This document shows, piece by piece, positions 1 through 5,551 of a DNA stretch of 6,951 bases. Every line of letters begins with the position of its first letter. Position 1 is the stretch's first letter. The notes beneath the pieces were generated by a model that worked only from the letters and a program-made list of their open reading frames with translations, was not told where the DNA came from and did not search any database. A program made the position numbers and the translations under genes. Source of the stretch: an uncultured Clostridia bacterium (GTDB lineage: Bacteria; Bacillota_A; Clostridia; Oscillospirales; Oscillospiraceae); the NCBI GenBank assembly GCA_946059285.1, contig CAMGMW010000065.1:1-6951 (forward strand), written 5' to 3'.

Positions 1-782
1 TGCGCGTCATCAATTTCAGCTTTGGCCTCACTGTAAATCTTGTTATACCTGCTTTCCGCACGTTCCGACAGCAGATCTTCAACCTTGCCGCGCATCGCGT
101 CAATACCGGCCTCGTATTCATCGGAACATACCTCGCCGGCGGCGGGGATCGTCAAGTAGATTTCAGTAAAAACCTCTGAAGTAACGCCTTCCGGCAAAAT
201 ATAGATAAATCCCGAAACCGAGCCATCCGCAAGTGAGGTTCTCCCGCGTTCAAAGTTGATATAGGTCGAAGCGTTGCACAGCCCCACAACGGTGTATTCG
301 TCATAGGCAAAAGTCTGAAAGGTTTTCTCGGAATTGCTGTCTGAAAGTCTGATCTTCGTACCGAGTCTGCTCTCATCGGCATATTTCGCATCGAGAACAC
401 ACTCGTCCGCGCTTTCCGGCAATCTCCCACAGACAATATCCAGACCGTTCATTCCGTCTGTCAGTGTGTGCGCATGTACGACCGCGTCCGCGCCGTCTTC
501 GGCAATATAGATTAAATCAGCGCTGACCGAACCACAGGCCGATTCAACACCGTCAAGCGCCGAAAAAGCGTTCACGTCCTCTTCGGTAAAGCCCAGCGTG
601 CTGATCAGGCGAAAATCATACAGATTCAATTCGTCTATATAGCCGTCCGCCGTTTTGAGAATCGATGCTTCCGTAACACGCAGTCCGGCAAAAAAACCGA
701 CGCCGAGCGCAATGATGGCAAGAATGGCAAGATAGCGACCAAGAGATTTTTGGATCATACGCAGCACAGATTTCCAAAGCAT
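1..782 (-). CDS. FtsX/MacB-type ABC transporter permease, N-terminal part (cut by window edge)
   Basis: Membrane subunit of an ABC exporter or envelope-remodelling transporter, partnered with the ATPase encoded just upstream. The reading frame opens with ATG at 780-782 (MLWKSVLRMIQKSLGRYLA) and stays open to base 1, giving about 260 visible residues with no stop. Residues 1-15 are basic and cytoplasmic. One hydrophobic helix lies at about 17-36, followed by a long extracytoplasmic region that matches the MacB-like core domain of FtsX-family permeases. From about residue 235 the sequence becomes charged and helical (KVEDLLSERAESRYNKIY), which looks like the start of a coiled coil. That pattern is typical of the large clostridial FtsX-like permeases with an inserted coiled coil, so the full protein is probably long, but its C-terminal FtsX helices are outside the window. 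The start lies 4 bases after the ATPase stop, implying coupled translation; the ribosome binding site is weak (GGTGAT). The substrate cannot be told from this part. Confidence 0.88.
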   Translation of the reverse strand, partial: MLWKSVLRMIQKSLGRYLAILAIIALGVGFFAGLRVTEASILKTADGYIDELNLYDFRLISTLGFTEEDVNAFSALDGVESACGSVSADLIYIAEDGADAVVHAHTLTDGMNGLDIVCGRLPESADECVLDAKYADESRLGTKIRLSDSNSEKTFQTFAYDEYTVVGLCNASTYINFERGRTSLADGSVSGFIYILPEGVTSEVFTEIYLTIPAAGEVCSDEYEAGIDAMRGKVEDLLSERAESRYNKIYSEAKAEIDDA

Positions 783-786
783 AGAA

Positions 787-1491
787 TCACCACTCAATTT
801 CTTCCACAGGCGTGATTTTTTCGTTTATCTTTTGGCTGATTACGGTACCGTTTTTCACCGAGATCACCCTGTCCGCCATGGCGGTCAGCGCGCTGTTGTG
901 GGTGATAATGACCACCGTCATCCCGGTTTCGCGGCTGGTATCCTGAAGCAGCTTCAAAATCTGTTTGCCTGTAACATAGTCCAGCGCGCCGGTTGGCTCG
1001 TCACAAAGCAGCAGCTTCGGATTTTTGGCAAGTGCACGGGCAATGGAAACCCGCTGCTGTTCTCCGCCGGAAAGCTGTGCGGGGAAATTCTTTGCGCGCT
1101 CCGAAAGACCGACACGTCGGATCATTTCCATAGGGTCAAGCGGATTTCGGCAGATTTGCGTCGCCAGCTCTACGTTTTCAATGGCAGTCAAATTCTGAAT
1201 CAGATTATAGAACTGAAATACAAACCCGACATCATACCTGCGGTATGTCGTCAGCCGATGTCTTGAATATTTGGAAATATCCTCGCCGTCAATCAGCACC
1301 TGACCGGAACTCAGCCTGTCCATCCCGCCGAGAATGTTCAGCAGCGTTGTTTTGCCCGCGCCTGAAGGACCAACGATCACACAGATCTCGCCCTTGTCAA
1401 TGGTGAAGCTCGCCTCATGAAGCGCGTTAATTTTGACTTCGCCCATCGTATATACTTTGCTGACGTTCTGAAATTCTACAAATTGTCCCAT
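787..1491 (-). CDS. ABC transporter ATP-binding protein, LolD/MacB type
   Basis: ATPase subunit that powers the adjacent FtsX-type permease; cytoplasmic, membrane associated. The 234-residue protein has all the expected ABC motifs: Walker [10 protein letters not shown] (41-49), Q-loop Gln93 (FVFQFYNLI), signature LSGGEQQR (140-147), Walker B LLLCDEP (160-166), D-loop around 168-171 and switch His198 (IITHN). The length and the [10 protein letters not shown] and DEPTGALD stretches are those of the LolD/MacB/FtsE group, which drives mechanotransmission rather than import. I chose the ATG at 1489-1491 (MGQFVEF) over an in-frame TTG at 1504-1506, because the TTG overlaps the ribosome binding site GGAAGGA (1498-1504), which sits 6 bases before the ATG. 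The gene follows the TauE/SafE gene by 21 bases and precedes the permease by 4, so it belongs to the marR operon. All catalytic residues are present, so it should be active. The substrate is unknown. Confidence 0.96.
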   Translation of the reverse strand: MGQFVEFQNVSKVYTMGEVKINALHEASFTIDKGEICVIVGPSGAGKTTLLNILGGMDRLSSGQVLIDGEDISKYSRHRLTTYRRYDVGFVFQFYNLIQNLTAIENVELATQICRNPLDPMEMIRRVGLSERAKNFPAQLSGGEQQRVSIARALAKNPKLLLCDEPTGALDYVTGKQILKLLQDTSRETGMTVVIITHNSALTAMADRVISVKNGTVISQKINEKITPVEEIEW

Positions 1492-1497
1492 AACGTA

Positions 1498-1504
1498 TCC
1501 TTCC
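1498..1504 (-). promoter_or_regulatory. Ribosome binding site of the ABC ATPase gene
   Basis: GGAAGGA read on the minus strand, 6 bases before the ATG at 1489-1491. It decides the start: the in-frame upstream TTG would overlap this site. Confidence 0.8.
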
Positions 1505-1512
1505 AAACTAAA

Positions 1513-2289
1513 CTAATTGATCAGGGAAAAGGCGAATATCACGACGCCAAGCGCTACCAGCACCATCCCTGTCGCCCGGTTGAGCGTTTTCGGCGTTGCT
1601 TTGTTCGCAATTTTCGCAGCAATCCTTGCCCAGATGAGCGTGAACAGCATACAGAGCGCCAAAACCAACAGTTCCGGCTTTACGACAATGGCAAAATGGG
1701 AAACAGAGCCGGTCAGCGCCGTGAAGGTCATAATAAACACGCTTGTACCGACAGCCGTTTTCAATTCATAGCCGAGGACGCTCGTAAGAATGAGAAGCAT
1801 CATCATTCCGCCGCCGGCACCGATAAAGCCGCAAATAAACCCAACGATTGAACCACAAAGGATCGATTGGATGATCCTTTTCTTCACCGAAACCGACTGC
1901 ATCGCCTCTTTTGTAGTCATGACCGGCTTAACGATGAATTTAACGCCGAGCAAAAAGGTCATAAACACGGAAAAATTTCCCATCGCGGTAGACGGGACGA
2001 GCTTGGATACGAAGCTGCCGACCACCGTGAAGGTGAGAACGCTTGCCATCATCACAAGTCCGTTCCTGATATCAAGATTATGGTTTCTGCCATAGGTATA
2101 AGCAGATATGGCGCTTGCCAGAACATCGGAGGCAAGCGCAATGCCGACGGCCATATAAGGGTCCATATCAAGGAAGGTCACCAGCATCGGTGTGATTACC
2201 GCTGCTGCGCTCATCCCTGCAAAGCCCGTACCGAGCCCTGCCCCCATGCCGGCAAAAAAGGTTACCAGAAGTATTGTGAGAAATTTCAT
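1513..2289 (-). CDS. TauE/SafE-family (sulfite exporter-like) membrane transporter
   Basis: Polytopic membrane carrier of the TauE/SafE (formerly DUF81) family. Named members are linked to export of sulfite, sulfoacetate or related sulfur compounds, but most are uncharacterised, so the substrate here is unproven. The 258 residues form mostly hydrophobic helices with the family's two related halves. Each half starts with a glycine-rich segment: GAGLGTGFAG at about 16-25 and GFICGFIGAGGG at about 150-161. The halves are joined by a short charged loop (about 124-138, TTKEAMQSVSVKKR). A second-half motif, GTSVFIMTFTALTGS (181-195), is also typical. Length is normal for the family. Three cysteines (145, 153, 213) lie in or near membrane helices. 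The ATG (2287-2289) overlaps the marR stop as ATGA and has only a weak ribosome binding site, so translation is probably coupled to marR. It ends in TAG 21 bases before the ABC ATPase. Regulation is presumably by the MarR protein. Confidence 0.93.
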   Translation of the reverse strand: MKFLTILLVTFFAGMGAGLGTGFAGMSAAAVITPMLVTFLDMDPYMAVGIALASDVLASAISAYTYGRNHNLDIRNGLVMMASVLTFTVVGSFVSKLVPSTAMGNFSVFMTFLLGVKFIVKPVMTTKEAMQSVSVKKRIIQSILCGSIVGFICGFIGAGGGMMMLLILTSVLGYELKTAVGTSVFIMTFTALTGSVSHFAIVVKPELLVLALCMLFTLIWARIAAKIANKATPKTLNRATGMVLVALGVVIFAFSLIN

Positions 2290-2747
2290 TGCTCAGTAAC
2301 ACCATTCTTTCTGTTCTTTTCCTTTGCGGAAGTGATGTTTTTTTCCAGCAAAGAAATACACCTCTCAAAATGCTGAATATCTTCTTCTGTCATGCCCTCC
2401 TTCAAGGTAGAGAAGAATGCTTCCTGCGCCATATGTCCTTCTGCGATAATCGGCTCAGCCTTTGGGGTTAAAAGCAGCTTTACTTTTCTTCTGTCGCCCG
2501 GAACGGATTCCCTTTTTAAAAAGCCGTCTCGGACCATCTTCTTTACATAAAAGGATACAAGATTTGGCTTGATCCCTCTGAAGCGGGTAATATCCTTTGC
2601 AGTATGGTACTCGGGGTTATTGGCGAGGAACAGCAGGATGTCAAACGCAGGCTGCGCCATATTCAACTTTTCGCAAATCGGCTTGCATGTGGTGACGTAC
2701 AAATCCAGAGCTGCATGAAAAAGGGATATCATGCTTTTATTCTGCAT
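2286..2747 (-). CDS. MarR-family winged-helix transcriptional regulator
   Basis: DNA-binding repressor, probably dimeric, that likely controls its own operon in response to a small molecule or redox signal. The 153-residue length is normal for MarR proteins. The winged helix-turn-helix covers about residues 32-100: the recognition helix is around 58-73 (RGIKPNLVSFYVKKMV), and the wing carries the family Asp-Arg-Arg signature at 85-87 (GDRRKVKLLLTPKA). Flanking helices (about 5-28 and 100-138) would form the dimer interface. Three cysteines are present: Cys21 and Cys25 (CKPIC) in the first helix and Cys130 in the C-terminal helix. Thiol-sensing MarR proteins such as OhrR use an N-terminal helix cysteine, so redox sensing is possible but not shown. 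The start is ATG 2745-2747, 8 bases after GGAG (2756-2759). The stop overlaps the start of the TauE/SafE gene. As first gene of the operon, with palindromes around its promoter, it is probably autoregulated. Confidence 0.94.
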   Translation of the reverse strand: MQNKSMISLFHAALDLYVTTCKPICEKLNMAQPAFDILLFLANNPEYHTAKDITRFRGIKPNLVSFYVKKMVRDGFLKRESVPGDRRKVKLLLTPKAEPIIAEGHMAQEAFFSTLKEGMTEEDIQHFERCISLLEKNITSAKEKNRKNGVTEQ

Positions 2748-2760
2748 TATGAAGTCTCCA

Positions 2761-2834
2761 GTTCATTCAATGTAAGAAAGTTCATTTTTGAAGCATTTAC
2801 AGTATAACCGTCCAACGGCTGAATTGCAATGAAC
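2761..2834 (-). promoter_or_regulatory. GTTCATT repeats flanking the marR promoter (candidate operator)
   Basis: The heptamer GTTCATT occurs on the plus strand at 2761-2767 and 2780-2786 (19 bases apart, same orientation) and inverted as AATGAAC at 2828-2834. The inverted copy overlaps the -35 of the marR promoter. The other two lie in the transcribed leader, one just upstream of the ribosome binding site. Repeats placed around a promoter suggest regulator half-sites, but the exact spacing is not that of a standard MarR palindrome, so this is tentative. Confidence 0.35.
2801..2829 (-). promoter_or_regulatory. Sigma-A-type promoter of the marR operon
   Basis: On the minus strand, -35 TTGCAA (2824-2829) and -10 TATACT (2801-2806) are separated by exactly 17 bases. 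The -10 matches 5 of 6 consensus positions and the -35 matches 4 of 6. Transcription would start near 2794, leaving a leader of about 45 bases before the marR ATG. The -35 is embedded in the perfect palindrome ATTGCAAT (2823-2830), so a bound repressor could block it directly. Confidence 0.72.
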
Positions 2835-2838
2835 GGTC

Positions 2839-2856
2839 TGTAAACAATTTGTTACA
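2839..2856. promoter_or_regulatory. Palindrome upstream of the marR -35 (candidate MarR operator)
   Basis: TGTAAACAATTTGTTACA is an 18-base imperfect palindrome (7 of 9 pairs match), with a perfect core AACAA-T-TTGTT at 2843-2853. It begins 10 bases upstream of the -35 hexamer. Its size and symmetry suit a dimeric winged-helix regulator, and the AT-rich core with ACAA/TTGT arms loosely resembles OhrR-type boxes. Only symmetry and position support it. Confidence 0.4.
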
Positions 2857-2967
2857 ATCCCGTTCACGAACGAGCCTCACAATGCGTTGCTTGAGCGGCT
2901 GTTCTGTTCCCGCGGTCTGCGAAAACACCAACGTGTACGTTTTCAGCCGTATATTCCCCTCTTTTAT

Positions 2968-3008
2968 AAAAAATTTGAGACAGGGAATTTCCCCGTCCCA
3001 AATTTTTT
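2968..3008 (-). terminator. Rho-independent terminator of feoAB
   Basis: An 18-base-pair stem (arms 2991-3008 and 2968-2985) with a 5-base loop (2986-2990) begins 11 bases beyond the feoB stop. Read on the minus strand, the GC-rich upper stem pairs GGGACGGGG with CCCTGTCTC, and the two non-Watson-Crick pairs are G-U wobbles. On the plus strand those positions would be A-C mismatches, so the structure is tuned for minus-strand transcripts. The lower stem consists of an A tract and a T tract, giving the trailing U-run. Confidence 0.88.
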
Positions 3009-3018
3009 GAAAGAGACC

Positions 3019-4863
3019 TTATGAGAAAAAGCGCAGCAGCAGGGACAACAACATGCACAGTACGATACCGAAGCAGGTCGGAAGCAACGCCGCCATCATC
3101 GTCCACTTTTTGCTGCCTGTTTCCTTGTGAATGGTCATCAGCGTAGTGGTGCAGGGCCAGTGAAACAGGAAGAACACGATCGTGCACAGGGAACACTGCC
3201 ATGACCAGCCGCAGCGTGACAAAACTTCTGTCATTGCGCTGCTGCTCTCTGCGCCATAAGTACCGCCGGCCGTCAGAATCATAATCAGAATCGGCAGCAC
3301 CAGCTCATTGGCAGGACTCCCCAGAATAAACGCCAGCAGGATCGCCCCGTTCATCCCCAGCAGCGTCGCCGGTTTTTCCAGAAAGGCTGCGCCATATTGC
3401 AGCAGGCTTGCATCACCGACCCGCAAATTGGCAAGTAACCAAATCACAAGCCCCGCCGGCGCGGCCACAGCCGCCGCACGTCCCAGTACAAACAGCGTTC
3501 TGTCCTTGATGGATCGGACCAGCACCTGCCAAATATGCGGTCTGCGATAGGGCGGCAGTTCCAGCGCGAAGGAGGATGCCGCGCCCCGCAACGCGGTTTT
3601 ATGCAAAAAGGCTGATGCCGCCAAGGTCATAGCCACAGCCAGTAAAACACACAGTGTCAGAATCCCCGCACCCGCCAAAGCCGAATTCCCCGCAAAGCTC
3701 ATAGTGATCAAAAAAATCAGTGCCGGGAATCGCCCGTTGCAGGGCACAAAGGCATTGGTTAGGACCGCAATCAGCCGTTCCCGCGGCGAATCAATGATAC
3801 GGCATCCAACCACTCCCGCAGCATTGCAGCCAAAGCCCATGCACATGGTCAGCGATTGCTTTCCGCAGGCACCCGCACGGTGAAAGCCGTGATCCAGCAG
3901 AAATGCCACCCGAGGCAGATATCCGAAATCCTCCAGGATCGTAAAAATCGGGAAAAAAATCGCCATCGGCGGCAGCATGACTGCCACGACGCGTGCCGTC
4001 GTGGCGTATACCCCGTCCAGAAGCGCGCCTTTCACCAATTCCGGCATTCCGATCGCATTCGCTCCCCTTAACAGCCACGCTCCGATGCGGTCAAAACACC
4101 ACTGCAATCCCGCGGAAGGATAGTTCGCCCCTTTGATCGTGATCCAAAACAGCCCGAACAGCAGTGCCAGCATCACCGCATAGCCGGCAACGGGATGTAA
4201 AAACACGCGGTCCAGCCGCTGCGTCAGTGGTCGTCCGTGCCGCTCCGTTTCCGTAATTGCATTCCGCGCAATCCGCTCCGCCCGCAGTACAAATTCCCGA
4301 GCGATTTCATCGGACTCCGACTCTGTTTCCCCGCAGATGCCGCAGCCCAGGCGTTGCGGCTGCAGCGGTGTAACACCGTCGCAGACATTGCGCACTGTTT
4401 CTTGCAGACATTGCAGTCCTTCCTCCCGGTCCGCTGAGGTCAGTACCACCGGCACACCGGTATCTTTTGTGAGCCGCTCTGCTGCGATGTGTATGCCTGC
4501 CCGCTTTGCTTCGTCAATCAGATTGACACAGACTACCACATGCTCCGTCAGCTCCATGACCTGCAATGCCAGTTGTAACGTCCGGGCAAGACACGTTGCG
4601 TCACAAATCACAACGGTACAGTCCGCGCCGCCCTCGCGTATAAATTGCTCAGCCACAGCCTCCTCCTGCGAACGGCTGACCAAAGAATATGTCCCCGGCA
4701 GGTCGATCAAGCAATACTCCGTTCCTTTATACTGGTAATTCCCCTGCGCCAGCTCCACCGTCTTGCCGGACCAGTTGCCGGTGTGCTGGTTCATGCCGGT
4801 AAGCGCATTAAAAACGGTGCTCTTTCCCACATTCGGGTTGCCTGCAAGCGCCACTACTCGCAC
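3019..4863 (-). CDS. feoB: Ferrous iron transport protein B
   Basis: Inner-membrane Fe(II) transporter with an N-terminal GTP-binding domain. In 614 residues the order is: G domain with G1 GNPNVGKS (8-15), G2 Thr35 (SGKTVE), G3 DLPG (54-57), G4 NLID (114-117) and G5 TSAD (142-145); a helical regulatory/linker part (about 165-220); then the membrane domain from about 223. The membrane part has the conserved MGFGCNAAGV (342-351) and FVPCNGR (372-378) pore segments, a second gate-like LGSPANEL (514-521), and the C-terminal HWPCTTTLMTIHKETGSKKWT region (568-588). It is shorter than the ~770-residue E. coli protein but complete. Start is GTG at 4861-4863, inside the end of feoA (10-base overlap), with ribosome binding site GGAGGTGG (4871-4878) 7 bases upstream. 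Odd: a CGIC pair (Cys174, Cys177) between G domain and membrane domain. No FeoC or small Cys-rich FeoB-associated gene follows; a terminator comes at once. Confidence 0.97.
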   Translation of the reverse strand: MRVVALAGNPNVGKSTVFNALTGMNQHTGNWSGKTVELAQGNYQYKGTEYCLIDLPGTYSLVSRSQEEAVAEQFIREGGADCTVVICDATCLARTLQLALQVMELTEHVVVCVNLIDEAKRAGIHIAAERLTKDTGVPVVLTSADREEGLQCLQETVRNVCDGVTPLQPQRLGCGICGETESESDEIAREFVLRAERIARNAITETERHGRPLTQRLDRVFLHPVAGYAVMLALLFGLFWITIKGANYPSAGLQWCFDRIGAWLLRGANAIGMPELVKGALLDGVYATTARVVAVMLPPMAIFFPIFTILEDFGYLPRVAFLLDHGFHRAGACGKQSLTMCMGFGCNAAGVVGCRIIDSPRERLIAVLTNAFVPCNGRFPALIFLITMSFAGNSALAGAGILTLCVLLAVAMTLAASAFLHKTALRGAASSFALELPPYRRPHIWQVLVRSIKDRTLFVLGRAAAVAAPAGLVIWLLANLRVGDASLLQYGAAFLEKPATLLGMNGAILLAFILGSPANELVLPILIMILTAGGTYGAESSSAMTEVLSRCGWSWQCSLCTIVFFLFHWPCTTTLMTIHKETGSKKWTMMAALLPTCFGIVLCMLLSLLLRFFS

Positions 4864-5117
4864 GGGTCAACCACCTCCACCGTAATGTGCTTACTGTCTT
4901 CATTGCGCAGTGCGATCATTGTATCCCGAAAGTAATACAGGATCGGATCCCCCGCCGGGCTGCGGCGGATGCAAGCCACCTTTGTACCTTCGATCAGACC
5001 AAGGTCCAAAAGCCGGCGTCGGGTCGCTCCGGTCAGCGTCAATGCGCAGACACGTCCCGTTTTGCCGACCGGCAATCGATTCAATGTGATATGGATACCC
5101 CCTTGCTTTGCTCGCAA
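4854..5117 (-). CDS. feoA: Ferrous iron transport protein A
   Basis: Small cytoplasmic SH3-like protein that partners FeoB in Fe(II) uptake. The fold is recognisable from LNRLPVGKTGRV (about 12-23), the RRRLLDLGLIEGTKV stretch (33-47), the RRSPAGDPILYYF segment (51-63) and the closing ALRNEDSKHITVEV strand (69-82). The stop TAG (4854-4856) lies inside feoB, so the two are translated together. The start is uncertain. The coordinates use the furthest TTG (5115-5117), but it has no ribosome binding site. A good site, AAGGGGGT (5097-5104), lies inside that reading, 13 bases before another TTG (5082-5084) that would give 76 residues. It is 7 bases before an in-frame ATC (5088-5090) that would start exactly where FeoA proteins usually begin (xTLNRLPVG). 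No ATG or GTG is available in frame. Iron regulation is expected for the family, but I see no convincing Fur or DtxR box. Confidence 0.92.
   Translation of the reverse strand: MRAKQGGIHITLNRLPVGKTGRVCALTLTGATRRRLLDLGLIEGTKVACIRRSPAGDPILYYFRDTMIALRNEDSKHITVEVVDPCE
4871..4878 (-). promoter_or_regulatory. Ribosome binding site of feoB inside feoA
   Basis: GGAGGTGG on the minus strand, 7 bases before the GTG at 4861-4863. It lies within the last codons of feoA and supports the GTG start. Confidence 0.75.
5097..5104 (-). promoter_or_regulatory. Probable ribosome binding site of feoA
   Basis: AAGGGGGT on the minus strand. It favours a start downstream of the longest possible frame: TTG at 5082-5084 (13-base spacer) or a non-canonical ATC at 5088-5090 (7-base spacer). 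Confidence 0.5.
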
Positions 5118-5156
5118 TACAGTCTATACGGCGTCATGGCTTTTTGTGCCACTTGC

Positions 5157-5169
5157 TGTCAAGTTGACA
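5157..5169. promoter_or_regulatory. TGTCAA-G-TTGACA palindrome between feoA and the ATPase gene
   Basis: A perfect 6+1+6 inverted repeat in the 107-base divergent gap. Near-adjacent ACTTG (5151-5155) and CAAGT (5170-5174) extend the symmetry. Each arm contains the consensus -35 hexamer TTGACA, one facing each gene. A protein bound here could control both directions. The sequence does not resemble Fur or DtxR boxes, so the regulator is unknown. Confidence 0.45.
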
Positions 5170-5193
5170 CAAGTTGCTCCCCGGCAGCATAAA
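5164..5193 (+). promoter_or_regulatory. Possible promoter of the ATPase gene
   Basis: Consensus -35 TTGACA (5164-5169) is followed after 18 bases by CATAAA (5188-5193), a 4-of-6 match to -10. Transcription would begin near 5200, 25 bases before the ATG. The -35 is one arm of the palindrome at 5157-5169. No equally good -10 is found for the opposite arm. For feoA, the isolated TATAGA at 5123-5128 is the only -10-like hexamer and it lacks a -35. Confidence 0.45.
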
Positions 5194-5212
5194 TCATAGG
5201 GACTGATTGTTT

Positions 5213-5218
5213 GGAGGG
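5213..5218 (+). promoter_or_regulatory. Ribosome binding site of the truncated ATPase gene
   Basis: GGAGGG, 6 bases before the ATG at 5225-5227. It rules out the in-frame TTG at 5207-5209, which would place the site inside the gene. Confidence 0.85.
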
Positions 5219-5224
5219 TTTGAT

Positions 5225-5551
5225 ATGAATACTACTTATTTTCTCGGTGCATGCACGCCCCACGGTTTTTATTCCTATTACACTTCGTTACTGGAAGAGG
5301 TCGATCGTCTGACGATCATCAAAGGTGGCTCCGGCTGCGGAAAATCCACATTTATGCGTAAGATCGGCTCTGCCGCTGAAGCCCGCGGTCTGGACGTGTC
5401 CTATATTCTCTGCTCCTCTGACTTGGAGTCACTCGATGCCGTTCTGATCCCGTCGCTCGGCATTGCTTTTGCCGACGGCACCGCGCCGCATGTGGCGGTT
5501 ACCAAGTCCATAAAAGTGGAGCAGGCAATCAAAATTTCCAATGAATTCTGA
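5225..5551 (+). CDS. PRK06851-type P-loop ATPase, truncated by a mobile element
   Basis: N-terminal fragment of an uncharacterised P-loop ATPase. The start MNTTYFLGACTPHGFYSYY, Walker A GGSGCGKST (34-42), the ILCSSDLESLDAVLIP stretch (61-76) and FADGTAPHV (82-90) closely match, from memory, the PRK06851 family. Members are roughly 370 residues with two P-loop halves and unknown function. Here family sequence ends at about residue 91 (base 5497), where homologs continue with an EP-x-x-PG-type stretch. The remaining 17 residues (VTKSIKVEQAIKISNEF) and the TGA at 5549-5551 come from the adjoining recombinase element. The start is ATG 5225, with GGAGGG 6 bases upstream. The fragment keeps the nucleotide-binding loop but lacks most of the protein, including the second half, so it is probably non-functional unless the element excises. 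The gene is divergent from feoA, 107 bases from its longest frame. Confidence 0.78.
   Translation: MNTTYFLGACTPHGFYSYYTSLLEEVDRLTIIKGGSGCGKSTFMRKIGSAAEARGLDVSYILCSSDLESLDAVLIPSLGIAFADGTAPHVAVTKSIKVEQAIKISNEF

Noticed and set aside
152..436. 94-residue minus-strand frame within the permease gene
   Set aside because: It is a different frame of the permease, whose own frame runs open from 782 to the edge with a good MacB-like sequence.
832..2376. Several long plus-strand open frames opposite the ABC ATPase and TauE/SafE genes
   Set aside because: Their translations are rich in Arg, His and Gln, resemble no family, lack ribosome binding sites, and lie wholly opposite genes with clear motifs.
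2820..2915. A possible ~43-codon minus-strand frame upstream of marR
   Set aside because: It would end in the marR promoter spacer/-10 region, has no recognisable sequence and a poorly placed ribosome binding site; the symmetric elements explain the region better.
2864..3202. 112-residue minus-strand frame spanning the feoB 3' end and the intergenic region
   Set aside because: It overlaps feoB in another frame, crosses the terminator, and has no recognisable domain or start signal.
5118..5224. Fur or DtxR/IdeR box for feoAB
   Set aside because: No stretch resembling the GATAATGATAATCATTATC or TTAGGTTAGCCTAACCTAA patterns is present; the palindrome found is different.
5225..5551. A genuine complete 108-residue small ATPase
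   Set aside because: Family similarity stops abruptly at residue ~91, directly beside the recombinase element, and the last residues read through the element's inverted repeat.
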